Origin: Citrobacter sp. Awk 4
GTDB taxonomy: Bacteria > Pseudomonadota > Gammaproteobacteria > Enterobacterales > Enterobacteriaceae
Assembly (NCBI RefSeq): GCF_028069725.1
Contig: NZ_JANEWG010000003.1
Coordinates: 62,001-126,000 of the forward strand
DNA: 64,000 nt
Direction of reading: 5' to 3'
The notes beneath the pieces are model-generated. The model saw nothing but the letters and a program-made list of their open reading frames with translations. It ran no database searches and had not been told where the DNA came from. The first letter of the stretch is position 1, and every line of letters begins with the position of its first letter. Below, piece by piece: positions 63,968 to 64,000 of this stretch. A program made the translations under genes and the position numbers.

Positions 63968-64000
63968 AAGCGACTCCTGATGATTGAAATATCCTCATCC

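Overview
The window is a chromosomal segment of an enterobacterium very close to Escherichia, Salmonella and Citrobacter. Gene order from alaE to fhlA follows the E. coli K-12 map (alaE-ygaC-ygaM, nrdHIEF, proVWX, emrRAB, luxS, gshA, yqaAB, serV-argVYZQ, csrA, alaS, recX, recA, pncC, mltB, gutQ, norRVW, hypF-hydN, ascGFB, hyc, hyp, fhlA, ygbA). The presence of asc together with sitABCD beside ygbA, plus an unrelated vgrG cluster where Salmonella carries SPI-1, best fits Citrobacter or a near relative. This assignment is inference from synteny and remembered protein sequences, not from a search.

Layout. 1-3500: L-alanine exporter, two small conserved proteins, and a divergent MocR-type regulator / AhpD-like pair that E. 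coli K-12 lacks here. 3550-7405: class Ib ribonucleotide reductase operon behind a phased pair of NrdR boxes. 7406-11067: osmoprotectant ABC transporter proVWX. 11199-16243: an intact MFS gene (ygaY), a scar of the deleted valine exporter gene ygaZ, and the emrRAB multidrug efflux operon. 16348-19632: luxS, the sRNA MicA with a sigma-E-type promoter, gshA, yqaA, yqaB. 19830-20664: serV and four identical tRNA-Arg(ACG) genes, with two near-identical 132-bp spacer repeats that each end in 19 nt of the tRNA 3' end. 21009-28129: csrA, alaS (ERIC element upstream), recX, recA with a LexA box, pncC, a small membrane protein, mltB.

28335-33665: gutQ remains but the rest of the sorbitol operon is gone, leaving an apparent srlR 3' scar; then the NO-detoxification regulon norR / norVW with three NorR enhancers and a sigma-54 promoter. 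33740-41011: hydN-hypF and the cryptic-type beta-glucoside genes ascG / ascFB. 41103-55022: the complete formate hydrogenlyase regulon. hycA-I and hypA-E diverge from two sigma-54 promoters flanking an inverted repeat that is the probable FhlA site, and fhlA follows hypE.

55122-59075: ygbA and the Mn/Fe importer sitABCD with MntR and Fur-type operator candidates. 59321-63967: a more A+T-rich accessory block on the minus strand: an ankyrin-repeat lipoprotein, a four-helix membrane protein, a VgrG spike, and two distantly paralogous four-helix membrane proteins that bracket a frameshifted gene fragment. It looks like part of a type VI secretion vgrG/immunity island that continues past the right edge. 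No CRISPR array, rRNA gene, complete insertion sequence or prophage was seen. REP/BIME palindromes are frequent between operons.
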